From Algoriphagus sp. (lineage in GTDB: Bacteria; Bacteroidota; Bacteroidia; Cytophagales; Cyclobacteriaceae): a stretch of DNA of 64,000 nucleotides. The DNA is taken from the NCBI GenBank assembly GCA_030729785.1, contig JANQWS010000090.1:1-64000 (forward strand), read 5' to 3'. The notes under the pieces are model-generated. The model had not been told where the DNA came from. It saw only the letters and a list, made by a program, of their open reading frames with translations, and ran no database searches. Both the position numbers and the translations under genes were made by a program. Shown here in pieces: positions 62,441 through 64,000 of the stretch (position 1 is its first letter; every line of letters begins with the position of its first letter).

Positions 62441-63718
62441 TTATTCAAAGACACGCTTGTAAAACCAGCTGTTGTCATTTAAGGAAAGGCCAAAGGTAAA
62501 ATTCACATACCCCTCACGAATCAATCCATTGTCCAAAGTTCCTCTTCTTCCCACCTTAACTGCAAAATTTACCAAGGACAACTGATTTACAGGAATAGAA
62601 GTACCAAAGTTGATGCCAATGTCATTAATTGTAGTCTGATTAATAAAATAAGGCGTTCTCAACCACTCCAGTCCCATTCGGTAGGTAGCTCGATTGAATA
62701 GATTGTCAAAATCCATAAAATCTGGTACCACCTGAAATCCAAGCCCTACTTTTTGAGCTGATTGCAAACTCAAGGTCTCTCCAAAGAAGTTTCGATAATC
62801 CGCAAAATCTTGGTATTGACCTTCTAGTCCAATGACGAATTTATTAATTTTTTCGTAGCTCATCCCAAACCCCAAACGATCAGGGATGTAAATGGCTCCT
62901 CTGTCATTATTAGCAATGAGGTATCCGTCAGTTTTTACACTACTAGCTTGGCCAATTGGTGCCAGTTTTGCAAATGCTGTTCCATTAACATTGCCAAATT
63001 TCTGATAAATGGCTCCAAAATGAAGGTTGCTCTTCTCAGAAGCTTTTAAAAAGTAATGTGCCCCAAGCTTTAGAGCCACATCTGAGACCGTCATCCGCTC
63101 GTAGTATTCAGAAGGTCGACCTACTTCAACACCATTGGGATCAAAAATTAGTAATTGATTGGAACGAATCGAAGACCCAAAAAGATAGGATCCATGGACC
63201 CCAATACTAAGATTTTTGGTTACCAAGTACCCGAAATTAAGATAGGCTTCAGAAATACCTCCGTCTCCCTCAAGATAATTGCTTGCACTCAAATCTGAGT
63301 TATTGACTGGGCTATCCACCTTGAGTCGGTAATTAATACTTGAAATCTGACCCAAACCAAGTCCTGTGGTTAATTTGCCTGTTTTGACTGGAAGCGACAA
63401 AGCCAAATAAGATAGTCCGCCCCCATCTACTGTTGAATTCTCTGTTTCATTGGAAACAGCTATTCTCTTGTAGTTCAGCGATGCTTGAAAGTTAAAGATG
63501 GTATTCCGTGTAGAAAGAGCAGGATTGACCACATTTGCCCCCCAACCTGTACCAAAACTTATTCCTAACCCCCCCATGCCTTGGTTTTGAACCTGACCTC
63601 CATAGTTAAATTCTCCAATACCAAGGGCACTGTAGGTGGAAGCACTATTTTGACCGAAGCCTTCTGAAAATACAACAAAGGTGCAAAGGACACCCAACGC
63701 TAGTTTACGCAACATCAT
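62441..63718 (-). CDS. Outer-membrane beta-barrel protein
   Basis: A 425-residue outer-membrane protein with a signal peptide ending near 'FSEGFGQ'. The opening 'SASTYSALGIGEFNYGGQVQ' and 'GMGGLGISFGTGWGANVVNP' resemble PorV/FadL-like barrels of Bacteroidota. Alternating hydrophobic strands run throughout, with a strand-like ending '...NDNSWFYKRVFE'. No ligand is evident. It is upstream of the TPR gene. Confidence 0.8.
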   Translation of the reverse strand: MMLRKLALGVLCTFVVFSEGFGQNSASTYSALGIGEFNYGGQVQNQGMGGLGISFGTGWGANVVNPALSTRNTIFNFQASLNYKRIAVSNETENSTVDGGGLSYLALSLPVKTGKLTTGLGLGQISSINYRLKVDSPVNNSDLSASNYLEGDGGISEAYLNFGYLVTKNLSIGVHGSYLFGSSIRSNQLLIFDPNGVEVGRPSEYYERMTVSDVALKLGAHYFLKASEKSNLHFGAIYQKFGNVNGTAFAKLAPIGQASSVKTDGYLIANNDRGAIYIPDRLGFGMSYEKINKFVIGLEGQYQDFADYRNFFGETLSLQSAQKVGLGFQVVPDFMDFDNLFNRATYRMGLEWLRTPYFINQTTINDIGINFGTSIPVNQLSLVNFAVKVGRRGTLDNGLIREGYVNFTFGLSLNDNSWFYKRVFE

Positions 63719-64000
63719 GGTTTAGAATTCAATTTAGTCCAAAGGGCACTAAATTTAGGACTACAAATATGTGGTCTTTTAGCAATGAATCAAAAGATTT
63801 GAATTCCGCACTAGGTAGATATCTAACTATTTCTGAAAATTTAACGCAAAAGGATTCCGTGCATTGTCTACTGCATGCCTTTACTTTTTGTTAAAATTAT
63901 GCTTCCATCAACGAAATCTAGCCCTCTTTTAGCCAAACTAGATTGACTTAATGCGGTATTTATTAATTTAGGAAGTAAATTTTCATTAGAGAGGTGAAAT
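63719..64000. other. Right-edge gap
   Basis: These 282 bases hold no coding frame I can support. The left part should contain the promoter of the outer-membrane protein gene, but no clean TAnnTTTG box is seen on the minus strand. The next gene lies outside the window. Confidence 0.4.

Overview
The window looks like chromosomal core DNA from a member of the Bacteroidota, most likely order Cytophagales (an Algoriphagus/Cyclobacterium-like bacterium). The support is indirect but consistent: low to moderate GC, promoters of the TAnnTTTG type, few Shine-Dalgarno sequences, Bacteroidota-specific families (DUF3127, GldE, FKBP lipoproteins, outer-membrane beta-barrel receptors with a carboxypeptidase-like domain) and the block HU / TPR / RNase G facing mutY-ssb-gldE. 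I see no rRNA or tRNA gene, no CRISPR array, no transposase and no prophage.

Layout. 1-1.3 kb: 3' part of an aldehyde dehydrogenase. 1.4-6.7 kb: an ECF sigma factor with a small overlapping partner, a DUF3127 protein with an SSB-like tail, a YdeI-family gene sitting between two copies of the rng 3' end/terminator, RNase G, a tiny basic ribosomal-type protein, a TPR protein and HU. 6.8-9.8 kb: mutY, ssb, gldE. 10.2-16.1 kb: gltBD (glutamate synthase). 16.2-22 kb: Spy-like protein, YebC, YjjX, an unknown secreted protein, an M28 peptidase and a ClC chloride transporter. 22.06-22.65 kb: a gene-free AT-rich interval with four DnaA boxes. 22.6-26.1 kb: mtgA, methyltransferase, MaoC hydratase, tcdA, tatD. 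26.4-31.3 kb: outer-membrane receptor, superoxide dismutase, tadA and a PiT-like permease, the last divergent from an Na/Pi cotransporter. 32.7-38.6 kb: deoC, a saccharopine-dehydrogenase-like enzyme, three FKBP lipoproteins, a DHH phosphoesterase and ndk. 38.6-46.9 kb: carotenoid desaturase, LigT-like protein, sugar-phosphate transferase and methyltransferases, an MsbA-like ABC exporter, a sarcosine-oxidase-like enzyme. 47-52.7 kb: LolC-like permease, rbfA, an unknown membrane protein and the glyA-tatC-rpiB operon. 52.9-63.7 kb: two unknown small proteins, an AEC carrier, the DUF493-phhB-rsmI-suhB operon, ppiD, a second CNNM/CorC protein, lptC, a TPR protein and an outer-membrane protein.

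How the genes work together. Envelope biogenesis dominates the right half (LptC, PpiD, LolC-like permease, FKBP lipoproteins, TatC, MtgA, undecaprenyl-phosphate sugar transferase). The left half is mostly nucleic-acid maintenance (MutY, SSB, DUF3127, HU, RNase G) and nitrogen assimilation. Left of 22 kb the plus strand carries most coding bases, and right of it the minus strand does, so transcription converges on the DnaA-box interval. That is the opposite of the usual pattern at an origin.

I did not find a convincing new multi-gene system. The observations most worth a second look are the ydeI-like gene flanked by copies of the rng 3' end, the DnaA-box cluster, and a small family of diverged intergenic repeats present four times.
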